Source: Scytalidium lignicola (taxonomy: Eukaryota > Ascomycota > Leotiomycetes). From it: DNA of 64,000 nucleotides. How positions within the stretch are numbered: the stretch's first letter is position 1; each line of letters begins with the position of its first letter. Below, piece by piece: positions 48,284 to 62,410 of the stretch. The notes beneath the pieces were generated by a model that worked only from the letters and a program-made list of their open reading frames with translations, was not told the DNA's origin and did not search any database. The DNA lies in the NCBI GenBank assembly GCA_002812745.2, contig NCSJ02000082.1, forward strand, positions 62,001-126,000, given 5' to 3'. The position numbers and the translations under genes are program-made.

Positions 48284-49779
48284 ATGAGGTGCCAACGCTG
48301 GTCGAGTCTGGCCTGCGCCAGCTTGGGTTTCTTCACCACCGTCGTGAATGCGCAGTCCAATCTCCAGGATTTGGGTTCTTTGCTTTCCACTCAGACGAAC
48401 CTATCCACCTTTTACGGCTTGATTCAGGTGCGTGCGCTTCAATGGCCCTCGGAAGTTCTTTGCGCGCCGTGAGAGCGTACGCCCCAAGAAGATCTTACAT
48501 TTGAGCGAGGGCCGGCTTTTGTTGGTGGAAGAAAGCGCGCTGATTTTTGGTTTCCCTTCAGAAATATCCTCAGATTTTACTGCAGATACCTTCTGACCAA
48601 GGAGTGACGGTAAGCGTAGCAGCATACTTGACTTCAATTGGCGTCCCAAGTGCTGATAGCTCTGTTTCCTAATAGCTTATCGTGCCGAATAATGATGCCT
48701 TCGACAAACTCCCATATTCTTCTCTCAAGACAGCGTTTGCAAATAACGATGTTGACGTTATCACCAATGTCCTCGAATATCATCTTTTGCCAGGAGTGCA
48801 TACTACTAGCTCTCTGACTCCTGGTGTCCCCCAATTTATACCGACGCTCATGACCAACTCCAACTACACCAATGTTACCGGAGGCCAAGTCGTGGAGAAC
48901 GTTAAGCAAGCTGGCAATGTGGTTGTCTACGTTAGCGGTTCAGGAAGCAGAAGCACCCTGACTCAAGCAGTATGCCCCTCCATTTTGCATGAAAATATTG
49001 CGTGCACAAGAGATCAATGCTTAACTAAACCTATCTAACAGGATCAATTGTTCAATGGCGGTGTCGTGCAAGTCATTGACACCATCCTCCTACCGCCCAC
49101 CAATCTCACCAGCACTGCAGATGCCTTCAACCTCACCTCTTTCGAGGGTGCATTGTACACAACCAACCACTTAGATTCCGTCTCAGACCAGAAAGATATA
49201 ACTGTCTTCGTCCCAAACAATGATGCATTCCAGGCCCTCGGCCCTGGAATCACAGAGCTCACCGTGGATCAACTCACCAGCGTCGTTAATTACCATATTT
49301 TGCCCAGCACCGTAGTTTACAGCGCCAACCTCACCAACGGCTCCACCTTCACCACCGAGCAAGGCACGAAGCTCAGAATCACCCACATCAACAACAACGT
49401 CTATGTTAACTCTGCTCAACTCCTGCAGAGTGACATCCTCATTGAAAACGGTGTATTGCACATCATCGACAATGTGCTAAACTGGCAGGACACTACAGCT
49501 CTTCCAAATGCGACCATTCCAACCCAGAGCCCCGTCTTCCCTTCTGCTAGTCCAGTCGGAAACATCCCTTTCACCGCCGCTTTCCCTTGCTCCAGCAATT
49601 GCCCTACACCACCACCTCGTTCTACGGCTACTCCGTCTCCCACGGTAAGGAGTACGGTTTCAAACCAGGCGTTACGGACCAGCACGAGCAAGGCCATTGC
49701 GATGTCACAGCAGACAGCTGTAGGAGCGGCGCACGTGGGAGGACTTATGGTTGCTCTGGGTGTGGGCTTGATGATTTAA
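48284..49779 (+). CDS. Two-domain fasciclin (FAS1) GPI-anchored protein
   Basis: Secreted adhesion-type protein of 407 residues. Exons are 48284-48427, 48562-48609, 48676-48969 and 49042-49779. All introns are phase 0, with acceptors CAG, TAG and CAG. Residues 1-23 form a signal peptide (ending VVNA). Two FAS1 domains follow. The first has LIVPNNDAFDKLP and the YH motif in VLEYHLLPGVH. The second has ITVFVPNNDAFQALG and VVNYHILPSTVV. NxS/T sequons are common (for example NLTS, NYTN, NLTN, NGST). A Pro/Ser/Thr-rich stalk then leads to a short hydrophobic C-terminus (HVGGLMVALGVGLMI), consistent with a GPI signal. Fungal FAS1 proteins are surface or vacuolar proteins linked to adhesion and wall structure. 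The ATG at 48284 is used because it gives the signal peptide; no in-frame ATG lies closer upstream. Confidence 0.92.
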
Positions 49780-50642
49780 AGATATTCTCATTTATTCTTC
49801 GATTTTCCCATTTTACCTGTCTTTGATTTTGTGGATTTCCTCTCATCTTGAGATCTTTGCATGGCGGACAGTCAGCTCTGCGCAAGTTTGCCGCACTTCT
49901 TGTTAATAGAAACCATACCCTAGCTTAGGGACAAAGACAGCAGACATGTTTTCTTTTTNCTTTCTTTTTCATCAATTATTATACCAAATAGCGGAAGGGA
50001 GAAGAGCGTTAGGCCTGCAGTATCAGGTTGGATCGGGAGTAGGGAGTCCTTAAGGGGAGGACTGGTGGAGCTGGGCCCTTAAAAAGTAGCAGCCCTTGCC
50101 TCTCTTAGAGTCTTAGATGATTATCAAACATAATTCTAATGCGAGAAGCAATACCCCGTAATTATTAATCCATTGTTGCAAAAGGTTCTAGAAGAACAAG
50201 ATTTGGATTGCTTTAAAAAGATTGCCGCGACAGAAAAATAAGAAAGTTGACGCATGGTTTGAGCTTCTCCCTCAGGCATGAAATTAGTACGTAACCAGTA
50301 CGTACACGTACCGGTTGGGTACTTTACCGACCTCACAACTCTCAGTGCTTCGGAGAAGCAAGTTGTGCGACTCTTTTGTAACTTGTGTAGCCCCAACCAA
50401 AGCAAACTCACTCGTTATTTTCCTTAAAACTTAAAGATCTACAGTTCCTGAGTGCTTCTGTCGCTCTTTCCTCTTTTTCTATATTTTTATATTTTTAATA
50501 TCCTGGAATGGTTATTTCCTTTTTTATATAATTCATTTTGCCCATTCGATACCCCGGATATCTATCTTCTTTGGGAGCTACATAGATAGAAGCTAACCAT
50601 CCTCATTACAACATTCTCCCGCCCTCATCCTCCTGTTTCGGG
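49780..50642. other. Intergenic stretch
   Basis: About 860 bp, AT-rich to the right with a run of TATATTTTTATATTTTT near 50480 that may act as the GH3 core promoter. GTACGTACACGTACCGG near 50297 is another GTAC-rich piece. No gene seen. Confidence 0.45.
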
Positions 50643-53564
50643 ATGGATAAAGACACAGAGGCAGCACAGAGCCGCGAAGGCCTCCTTCGAAACTATGATA
50701 AAAACGATACCAGCGACTCACACCGCAAATCCGAAGATCGAACCTCTCGTTCATCTATCGAATCCGACCTCGACGTCTCCGAGTACCTCGATACCAGCAA
50801 TACCCTAGCTCACCATGACCGTTCCCACACAGCAGTCTCCGCTTACACTGGATCTAGAGCATTTACCACTCTCCGCAGACGGTTTGCTCGACCTCCGAGA
50901 TGGTGTCTCATCTTGCTCGGCGTGTTCCTGGCCTTCTGGCTCCTGGTCGGAGGAGGAGGATTCTGGGCATACAAGAGGGTGCCAGCCTACGGACAATCTC
51001 CGCCCTGGTACCCCACTCCCGCTGGTGGAACAGTGAATCAATGGCTAGAGAGCTATCAGAAGGCGTCTGAACTGGTCGGGAAGATGACTTTGCCGGAGAA
51101 AGTTAACATCACGACGGGCACGGGATGGCAGATGGGGTTGGCGGTGGGCAATACGGCTCCGGCTGTACACGTTGGGTTCCCGGGACTGGCGCTGCAGGAT
51201 GGACCTCTGGGACTGCGGTTTGCGGATAATGCTACGGCTTTCCCGGCGGGTATCACGGTTGGCGCAACGTGGAATAAGGACTTGATGTATCGGAGGGGCA
51301 GGGCACATGGGCTGGAGGCTCGGTTGAAGGGGGTTAATGTTATACTTGGCCCTTGTGTAGGACCCTTGGGACGTATGCCTGCTGGTGGACGTAACTGGGA
51401 AGGCTTTGGGTCTGATCCGTATCTGCAGGGAGTTGCGGCTCAGCAGACGATCAAGGGGATTCAGGAGGAGGGCGTCATTGCTACGATCAAGCATTTTATC
51501 GGCAACGAACAGGAGCATTTCAGACAGAGTTGGGAATGGGGACTTCCGAATGCTATGTCGTCTAATATCGACGATCGCACGCTCCATGAGCTCTATGGTT
51601 GGCCGTTTGCAAATGCCGTCAAGGCTGGGGTTGCTAGTGTCATGTGTAGCTATCAGATGCTTAACAACTCTTATTCGTGTGGAAACTCGAAGCTATTGAA
51701 CGGGATTTTGAAGGACGAGCTGGGATTCCAGGGATTCGTCCAGTCTGACTGGCTTGCGCAGAGATCGGGAGTTGCTAGTGCTTTAGCTGGTCTGGATATG
51801 AGCATGCCTGGTGATGGCCTTATCTGGATGAATGGAGATTCGCTATGGGGTCCTCAAATGACCAAAGCTGTACTCAATGGATCTTTACCAATTTCGAGGC
51901 TCAACGATATGGTGACTCGTGTCGTTGCAGCCTGGTATCAGCTGGGACAGGATGACAAGAGCAAGTTCGATGGACAAGGACCAAACTTCTCATCCTGGAC
52001 GAATGATGAGATGGGTATCATAAATGCTGGAAGCCCCGATGATAAGGAGTTGAAAGTTGTTAACAAGTTTATCAATGTCCAGGGTGAAGGGGATGATGCT
52101 CACTCTATTATTGCTCGACAGGTCGCAACTGAGGGTACAGTTCTCCTAAAGAATGAAGACAGTATACTGCCTCTTAGTAAAGATGGCTGGCCCGAGGATG
52201 ATCCTCATGATGTCGTCTTCCGTATTGGGTTATTCGGTGAAGATGCTGGAGAAGGCAAAGGGCCAAATTACTGCCAAGATAGGGGTTGCAACCAGGGTAC
52301 TCTGGGATCCGGGTGGGGATCCGGGGCTGTCGAATTCCCTTATTTGGTCTCTCCAGCTTCTGCTTTGAAGAAAGCATTTAATAAAGATCGGGTCTATGTC
52401 ACCGAATTTGCTACCAACTCACCTCCATTGAAGCAGACTCCAGAAGTTCTCGAGGATCAAGACGTTTGCATCGTCTTCGTCAATGCTGATTCGGGAGAAG
52501 GCTTCATATCCAATGACGATATCAGTGGTGATCGAAATGATCTGTACTTGCAAAAGGGAGGTGACACTCTTGTCAAGCAGATCTCCGAAGGCTGTGGTGC
52601 GGGTAAAGGGAAAACCATCGTTGTTGTTCATTCTGTTGGACCGGTTATTGTTGAGAAGTTCATAAATCTCCCGGGAGTCAAGGCTGTCATCATGGCAAAC
52701 CTTCCAGGACAAGAGAGCGGCAATGCTATTACTGATATTCTTCTCGGAAACGTTAACCCAAGTGGTAAATTACCGTATACCATTGGTAAGTCCTTGGATG
52801 ATTACGGTCCAGGAGCCAAGATCCTCTACCTGCCAAACGGCATTGTACCGCAACAGAACTTCTCAGAAGGCCTATATATTGATTATCGCCATTTTGATAA
52901 GTACGAGGTCGAGCCATCTTTTGAATTCGGCTTTGGATTGTCGTACACGACTTTCGAATACTCGAATCTAGAGGTGAAACCTGTGCAAGCGAAATCCCCC
53001 TTACCATCCCCGCGACGACCTCCTATTTCACCACCAAAATATGACGAGACGATCCCAGACCCAGCCACGGCTGTCTTTCCTGGGGGATTTAGGAAACTTA
53101 AAAAGTTCATCTATCCGTATATTGAGAAGGTGTCCGATATAAAGAAAGGGAAATACCCCTATCCAGATGGCTACGACGTCGTGCAAACACCTTCTGCTGC
53201 AGGAGGCGGTGAAGGTGGAAATCCAGACTTGTGGAACGCATATGTCACCGTAACGGTGGATATAAAGAACACGGGTAGCGTGACTGGAAAGGAGGTGGCA
53301 CAACTTTATGTCAGCTACCCCACTGCCGAAGATGCAGAGGCTGCAGGGGAGAAGGTCGTGGATTTCCCAGTCAAGGTGTTAAGGGGATTCGAGAAGGTCG
53401 AGTTGAAACCGGGAGAGACGAAGACGGTCAAGTTTAATGTTATGAGGAGAGATCTCAGTTATTGGGATGTGATCCAACAGAACTGGGTCATGCCTACTTA
53501 TGGCAAGTTCAGGCTTAGAGTGGGTGGTAGTTCGAGGGATTTGAGAATCGAAGGTGTTTATTGA
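50643..53564 (+). CDS. GH3 beta-glucosidase, type II membrane protein
   Basis: Single-exon, 973-residue family 3 glycoside hydrolase releasing glucose from beta-glucosides. The N-terminus is cytosolic, charged and Ser-rich (1-86). One membrane segment at about 87-109 (WCLILLGVFLAFWLLVGGGGFW) anchors it with the enzyme outside. The (beta/alpha)8 domain has ALQDGPLGLRF, KHFIGNEQEHFR and the nucleophile D369 in FVQSDWLAQRSG. The second domain has the acid/base candidate E619 in NADSGEGF, followed by the family GDRNDLYLQKGGD. The C-terminal FN3-like domain begins around residue 840 and ends with the usual VGGSSRDLRI. Before it lies a Pro- and Lys-rich insert of about 80 residues (780-860) starting with PLPSPRRPPISPPKYDE; related membrane GH3 proteins also have an insert in this position. 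No introns and no breaks. Membrane anchoring suggests a role in wall or surface oligosaccharide handling more than in bulk cellulose digestion. Confidence 0.95.
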   Translation: MDKDTEAAQSREGLLRNYDKNDTSDSHRKSEDRTSRSSIESDLDVSEYLDTSNTLAHHDRSHTAVSAYTGSRAFTTLRRRFARPPRWCLILLGVFLAFWLLVGGGGFWAYKRVPAYGQSPPWYPTPAGGTVNQWLESYQKASELVGKMTLPEKVNITTGTGWQMGLAVGNTAPAVHVGFPGLALQDGPLGLRFADNATAFPAGITVGATWNKDLMYRRGRAHGLEARLKGVNVILGPCVGPLGRMPAGGRNWEGFGSDPYLQGVAAQQTIKGIQEEGVIATIKHFIGNEQEHFRQSWEWGLPNAMSSNIDDRTLHELYGWPFANAVKAGVASVMCSYQMLNNSYSCGNSKLLNGILKDELGFQGFVQSDWLAQRSGVASALAGLDMSMPGDGLIWMNGDSLWGPQMTKAVLNGSLPISRLNDMVTRVVAAWYQLGQDDKSKFDGQGPNFSSWTNDEMGIINAGSPDDKELKVVNKFINVQGEGDDAHSIIARQVATEGTVLLKNEDSILPLSKDGWPEDDPHDVVFRIGLFGEDAGEGKGPNYCQDRGCNQGTLGSGWGSGAVEFPYLVSPASALKKAFNKDRVYVTEFATNSPPLKQTPEVLEDQDVCIVFVNADSGEGFISNDDISGDRNDLYLQKGGDTLVKQISEGCGAGKGKTIVVVHSVGPVIVEKFINLPGVKAVIMANLPGQESGNAITDILLGNVNPSGKLPYTIGKSLDDYGPGAKILYLPNGIVPQQNFSEGLYIDYRHFDKYEVEPSFEFGFGLSYTTFEYSNLEVKPVQAKSPLPSPRRPPISPPKYDETIPDPATAVFPGGFRKLKKFIYPYIEKVSDIKKGKYPYPDGYDVVQTPSAAGGGEGGNPDLWNAYVTVTVDIKNTGSVTGKEVAQLYVSYPTAEDAEAAGEKVVDFPVKVLRGFEKVELKPGETKTVKFNVMRRDLSYWDVIQQNWVMPTYGKFRLRVGGSSRDLRIEGVY

Positions 53565-54020
53565 TCTGAGTTTAGAGTAGTTACTTCCTATGGGACTGTT
53601 TCCTTTGGTTCATTGGACGGAAGAGGGATATGGCATTATTTTGGTGACAGAATGGATATCTTTTGCATGGTTGGGAAAAGGTTATGCTTGGCGTTGGATT
53701 TTATGTTTTGTGAGAGTACGGCTTAGCTCGTTACAATGTACACGTATGTTTTATGTTGTGAAGAGAATAAACCCTGTGAACTTTTATTCCGAATGTGTCT
53801 TTTCCTAGGGCTATTATTACCATGAATCAATAAAAGGGTTGTAACAAGACTGATCAACGCGTGGAGGAGATAGAGCAAAAAAACAAAACCAAAAAGTGTT
53901 TACCCTCTTCTATGTTGAAAGAAAGAGTGTAGAAGAAATTTGTTTCGTGGCTCAACTGATTCAAGAGGAAGGGAGGGAATGTTACTTACTATGCCCGAGG
54001 CCTTGACGCTCCCGGCTGAT

Positions 54021-54150
54021 CGTCCTCCTTCGTGCCTTTACCATCCAGCCCTCGTCCTCCCCAAGCCTTTACCTATTCTACAGTCGTCCTCCCCTCGAGC
54101 CTTGCCCTGTCCACAGTTGTCCTCCCCATGCCTTGACCAGTACTGCCGAT
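54021..54150. repeat. Minisatellite, about four imperfect 32-33-bp units
   Basis: Units begin CGTCCTCC (54021, 54053, 54085) or TGTCCTCC (54118), each with an internal GCCTT[T/G]ACC-like block. A more decayed unit lies just before 54021 (GAGGCCTTGACGCTCCC). The copies differ at many positions, so the array is old. Confidence 0.75.
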
Positions 54151-54232
54151 TCCTCCGCTCGATTAACCTTCGATGCGAGTGCTCGGTTCGTTCGACGCGT
54201 CGGGGGGAGGAACTAGGGTCAGTGGCTTTAAA

Positions 54233-54256
54233 GGGGGGGAGGGGAGGGGAGGGGAG
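54233..54256 (+). repeat. G-run, possible G-quadruplex
   Basis: Four runs of four to seven Gs separated by single As. This satisfies the standard G4 pattern on the plus strand. It lies in non-coding DNA downstream of the GH3 gene. Confidence 0.7.
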
Positions 54257-55558
54257 TGTATACCTTTTTATATTTTATAGCAGAGTGGTCGAGTTGTTGG
54301 ACTGTTCGAAGTTAGTAAATTTTTTTNGGTTCAGAATAGAAATTGATTAGTTTGAAGTCAGTTGAGCCACGAGAACAAATATTTGTTGGGGATGGTGACT
54401 CAATTGAGGTTATGTATGGACGTGTTGTTGTGGTAGCGTGCTTTTTTNGAGGTTGAAATGGCAGGAGGGAGGTTGGTTGTCTAGTAGTGGAAGGAAGGAG
54501 GGAGGAAGGGGGTGTCGTTTCGCTACCAATGAGTACACATCAAACAAAAAGAGAGAAGCCGTTCTGGCGAACTTGATTTATGTAGAGATGTCAATATGTA
54601 GATATGCTTTGAGTTTTCATCAGTGCTGTAGCTGTTCAAAGTACAATATGCTTGTTTCTTCTATCTGCTACTTTCAAGCTTTTGCTAAACCCGATCGAAC
54701 TCAGACATAGATATCATGGTGTAGCTCTGTACAAATGAAGAGAATAGAGTATGCCGAGAATCCTTTCAAGAACACTTATTCTATATTAGGATAGCATCGC
54801 CTACATAAAGTGTAGGTGATGAGAACTACATCAGAAGCACCGCTTTCATAATATCATAACACCATTTTATCCCATCGTGTGGCACAATAAAAAGATCCAG
54901 AAACGAGATTACATCTCACGAGTATATCATTGTCATGTCGTGAACTTTCAGCTGACCATGTATTGCTCCTCTAGAGCTTTGTCTAGAAGATTAGAAGCAT
55001 TTTTATTGAAATCAACATCACTGAAATACAACTTTCCTGTAAACAGCTGATACCACAGAAAGTTTTATGAAGCCCATATCTTCAAGAAGGGAGATATGAT
55101 ATAACCCTGTGGCGTTCCTGGAGAGGAGTAAAGAAGACAGAAACCTATAAACTATTTATCCAAGCTTTGCCTGGAGATATCAGAGAACTGTAGGAAGACA
55201 GATAGCCTATGCAGTGGTACATCCAGAATACTGGAATGAACCATAATCTATGCCTTAAAAGGAGTGAACGAAAGCAAAACATCATGCCTCATACTTTCCC
55301 TATTCGGCAATAATCCCCAGTACAGGGAACTGCCATGCCATTTCTCGACACTTCTTACTTAAGCATTGGTATGGATACTTATCCTTTGAATTAGCACATA
55401 TTTTTGATTCCGAGATCTACCATTTGCTTATATACACATGCACTTCCTCTTCTGCCTTCAAACCGACCAGGGTAACGGGTTAAAAAAAATTGTCATAACT
55501 TTTTTACGTAGATTTGCAGAAAGAAATAAAACGGGAGCCCATTGCAATTATATCCTAT

Positions 55559-59370
<3,812 letters not shown>

Positions 59371-59607
59371 GGACGCGGCAAAATGTTATGGGATTCGTGC
59401 CAAGGCGCTGGGCCGACGCTCACTGGTTAGGCTCTTGAAGTGCCTATAGTTATGGCGACTTTCAGGCTATTAATGTTTTGGAATGCCCTGTAATTATAGG
59501 GCACTTCAGGCACTACGCTCACTGAAGTGCCCCTTATGGATTATGTAATTATATGACACGTGCCTATTTAGTGTCTTGGCAGAGTCCCATCACATTTTGC
59601 CGCGTCC
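59371..59607. mobile_element. MITE-like inverted-repeat element, 237 bp
   Basis: Two terminal inverted repeats bound the element. The left arm 59371-59404 begins GGACGCGGCAAAATGT; the right arm 59575-59607 is its reverse complement with about two mismatches and one indel. The interior folds on itself: TGAAGTGCC pieces near 59437 and 59522 are inverted relative to GGGCACTTCA near 59499, and a TATAGTTAT/ATTATAGGG pair lies between them. No coding frame is present. No clear target-site duplication is visible directly outside the arms. Size, palindromic build and lack of coding capacity fit a non-autonomous DNA transposon remnant; the superfamily cannot be named. Confidence 0.75.
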
Positions 59608-60136
59608 TTCCGTACGAATGTAGGACTTCAATTTGCTGAGCAGTGAGCATGAACTCAACTTTGCTATTGCAAGAACTCACACTCAAATATACACATAACT
59701 GCCCCGCTATGGTAGTCGATAAATGATTCTGTATAATTGCCGAAGAACAAAAAAAAAACACATCTTCATCTTCCCGCTGTCAATCCCAAAGCTCAAACGC
59801 AACTCGAAACTTAAAACGGAAAGCATGCATCATCTCTCACGGGTTTTCTCACTCATTTACTGGCCCATTGTACACAGACCTACTGCTCATCAGTATATTC
59901 AAAAGATAAATGTGGCCAGCACACATACGCAAAGTCACAACCTGGCAATGACTCTCCTCAGAGCTGTGAGAAATGATGGTACTGGTATGCACGGAATGAA
60001 CACTCTGAAGTGAAATTTCAGACCTTGATTTTTTATAGAAGAGGATATTTTTGAGAAGATCTCTACAGATACACGAGGCATCGTTGGGTATCCGTTTACT
60101 ATTGATTCCATATAGGTAAACGCTAATCAAACATAA
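59608..60136. other. Degenerate stretch, possible 5' part of the APH relic
   Basis: A frame at 59825 (MHHLSRVFSLIYWPIVHRP) is basic and looks like a mitochondrial presequence. It could be the original N-terminus of the decayed APH/AIM9-like gene that starts to be recognisable at about 60137. The 300 bases between are not alignable by eye. Confidence 0.3.
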
Positions 60137-61070
60137 ATACATGAATCACGCCGTCTATCAGAGAGGTATCTCAAATTTGACCTTCAACAACTCTTGAAAG
60201 CTGCAGTTGCAGCGATCTCTAACCAAGGTGCTCGTTATTGTACGTCTTTTGACACCTACTGATTGTAGGCACTGGAGTCCTTAAGTGTAAAGAGGGCTTA
60301 AATAATAAATCCTATCTGCTCACAATGGATAACAGTGCGGAAGTCTTTGCAAAACTCTCAAATCTGTGTGCAAGACCTTCATTTTATAACTGCATCAGAA
60401 GTTACCCCTCACAATTTCGTAAGTGCTTAAGCCTGAGAGCAGAAACTGGCATTAATATTAATTGCGCGACGTATTAAATATTCCTACCCCTCATATAATT
60501 GCCTGGTCTGTGGATCGGAACAATCCAGTGAGAGTTGAATACATTATCGAGGAGAAGGCCCCAGACCAGTCACTCGGGAGACTTTGGCAAGACTGGGATA
60601 AGTGGCCAATGAAGGACAGAATCTCTACAATAGAGCAAATTGTGGATATTGAACGGAAGCTTGCATCTACGAAATTCATGAAGTCCGGCTGCATCTATTT
60701 CAGGGAAGATATTCTAAATAATGGCCCTTTAGTAACCAATCCGCCATTATGCTAATCGATACTCGATCATTTCACGTTAGGGCCACTCGTCGAGAAGGAA
60801 TTATGGCACGGTGAAAAGTTCAACATAGGTATAAATCGAGGACTATGTGAGTCTTCATTAATGTTTTATGATTAGTCTTAGTCTAATAACATGCAGATGA
60901 GGGACCACAAGAGTTTGTTAAAGCGATGGCCGAGAACAAAGCGAAATTCATTAGAGCTTACGCTCGTCCACGTATGAATTATGCTCGTTCTCTTACGGAA
61001 CCTGAGTCGCCTGACGAAATGCCCAACCTCTTAGATAAGTATCTTCAACTAACTGCAGCTATGGTACGTC
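60137..61070 (+). pseudogene. Decayed APH-family kinase gene (AIM9-like)
   Basis: Remnant of a phosphotransferase of the aminoglycoside-phosphotransferase fold, as in fungal mitochondrial AIM9-like proteins. Recognisable pieces in order are SRRLSERYLKFDLQQLL (60145), KEGLNNKSYLLTMDN (60290), ARPSFY then TASEV (60370-60400), RDVLNIPTPHIIAWS (60465 on), VEYIIEEKAPDQSLGRLW, GCIYFREDI (60690), FTLGPLVEKELWHGEKFN (60770) and FVKAMAENKAKFIRAYARPRMNYARS (60915 on). Damage: a one-base shift near 60388; an intron with donor GTAAGT at 60419 but TAA where the acceptor TAG should stand (60459-60461); and an in-frame TAA near 60752. Homology ends at about 61070 before the catalytic HxDxxxxN loop, so the kinase core is missing. 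It is therefore non-functional. Confidence 0.8.
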
Positions 61071-61112
61071 CTCAATCTTCTGATGATACGCACTCGTCAA
61101 CACTTTGCTGTT

Positions 61113-62410
61113 TTATCCTGCAACACTCTGCCATAAAGCAATCTTGAGGTACTTTGCAAAGTTAGTCGTCCCATCCTCCCTCAAACATCCATTTCCCATC
61201 TCCTTCAAGTCTTCCCAATCTCGTAATTTTCGTTCTATTATCTCGCCCATTCCAGATGCATGTAAGATTTCGGCAAGCCTATAATGGCAATCGAGAAATA
61301 CAGGGCTAGGGAGCGGAATATCATCCGAGGTTGATTGTAGGGTAACTATGCCATCAGGAGGCAAGTCGGATCGAAGACGTCGGGGAAACCCTGAATAAAT
61401 TTTAATTTTATATGTATTCGGAGTTTCCTGAATCCCCATATCCTTAGAAATTGATTGTTAATCGGCCATTTATTTAATACATACCGTTGCAACAAAGGCA
61501 AGTCTAAAATATCTAAATTGCGTATGAAGGCTATTAGATAGGGTCATCCCATTGGAAGGGTCGTTGATACGATCCGCATTCATGTTAATATGTCGGATAG
61601 CTGGAAAACATCTCTACAGGACTTCCCATGCTTTATTAATCTCGTGCGAATCACCCTACCTAAAGTTAACGATATGTTATGAAAGCCAGAAAATGAATAA
61701 AAAACATACTAGTGTGCTTTTCCATTTTCCATACCTGAATGGTATTGTATGGATACCTTCAACATCAGCATTATCAACATCAGCATTATTTATGGTAGCC
61801 GGTTCTCTAAGCTCCTTCCAGAGTTTGTTATCGAACTGCTTTGAGATAACACATCGGTGATCATCTCGAAGTAGGAGAGTCTTCCTAAATTCGGTTTCAC
61901 GGCTGTTGGGATCTGTTAGTGTAGCAAGTACAGCTTCAACATTGCTTTGCCTCTGATCTATTAGCGACGGCGTTGTCGTGCTCCGTCTACTATTAGCTTT
62001 CACTATATACAAGTCAATTAATAAACTTCCAAATGAATCATTTCAAGCTTACTTGGGTAGAGGAGACCAGTACAGAGATTAGAGAAAACAGAACTACTCG
62101 TCGTCGTCGTTAGACTTCAGGATATCTCTCGCGAGTGACTCTCTTCCCCTTTCTGGGAGATGTTCGATAAATGCCAATAAGCAGACTATTAGTTTGCTCT
62201 CAAGCCCTCCTCTAGATGCAGGTGCGTATCGATTGATCCGTTTTCTAGCTAGATCAGAGAGCACAGACCACGAATCTGTCTCAGGTTCTGTTGAGAGGTC
62301 TGAAAGTCCTGTCATTACAGACAACTCGCATGAACGAAGCGTACTTGGAGGACCAGTAGACCGGGAAGCCGAACTTTGGGCCCGTGAGCTCTCTTACGTT
62401 TAGGGCGCAT
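61113..62410 (-). pseudogene. Decayed HNH-nuclease-domain family gene
   Basis: Remnant of a fungal gene family with a central HNH-like domain, often present in many copies in ascomycetes. From 62410 leftwards: MRPKRKR, then after a frame change STGPPSTLRSCELSVMTGLSDL and LESKLIVCLLAFIEHLPERGRESLARDILKSNDDDE (to 62097), then a shift to VFSNLCTGLLYP. An intron of about 50 bp leads to KANSRRSTTTPSLIDQRQSNVEAVLA. The HNH core follows as LLLRDDHRCVISKQFDN and GIHTIPFRYGKWK (61975-61725). After a degenerate patch come ADRINDPSNGMTLSNSLH and, past another intron, FLDCHYRLAEILHASGMGEIIE and the end LKIALWQSVAG. Damage includes at least two frameshifts, loss of the first HNH histidine context (AAHIIPF-like is GIHTIPF) and a TGG-to-TAG stop at 61614-61616. 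It ends 40 bp from the APH relic, tail to tail. Confidence 0.75.

Larger units (their letters stand above)
53565..55558. other. Intergenic stretch with minisatellite and G-run
   Basis: About 2 kb between convergent 3' ends. It includes the 32-33-bp minisatellite at 54021-54150, a G-quadruplex-like run at 54233-54256 and two undetermined bases after T runs (54327, 54448). No gene seen. Confidence 0.5.
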
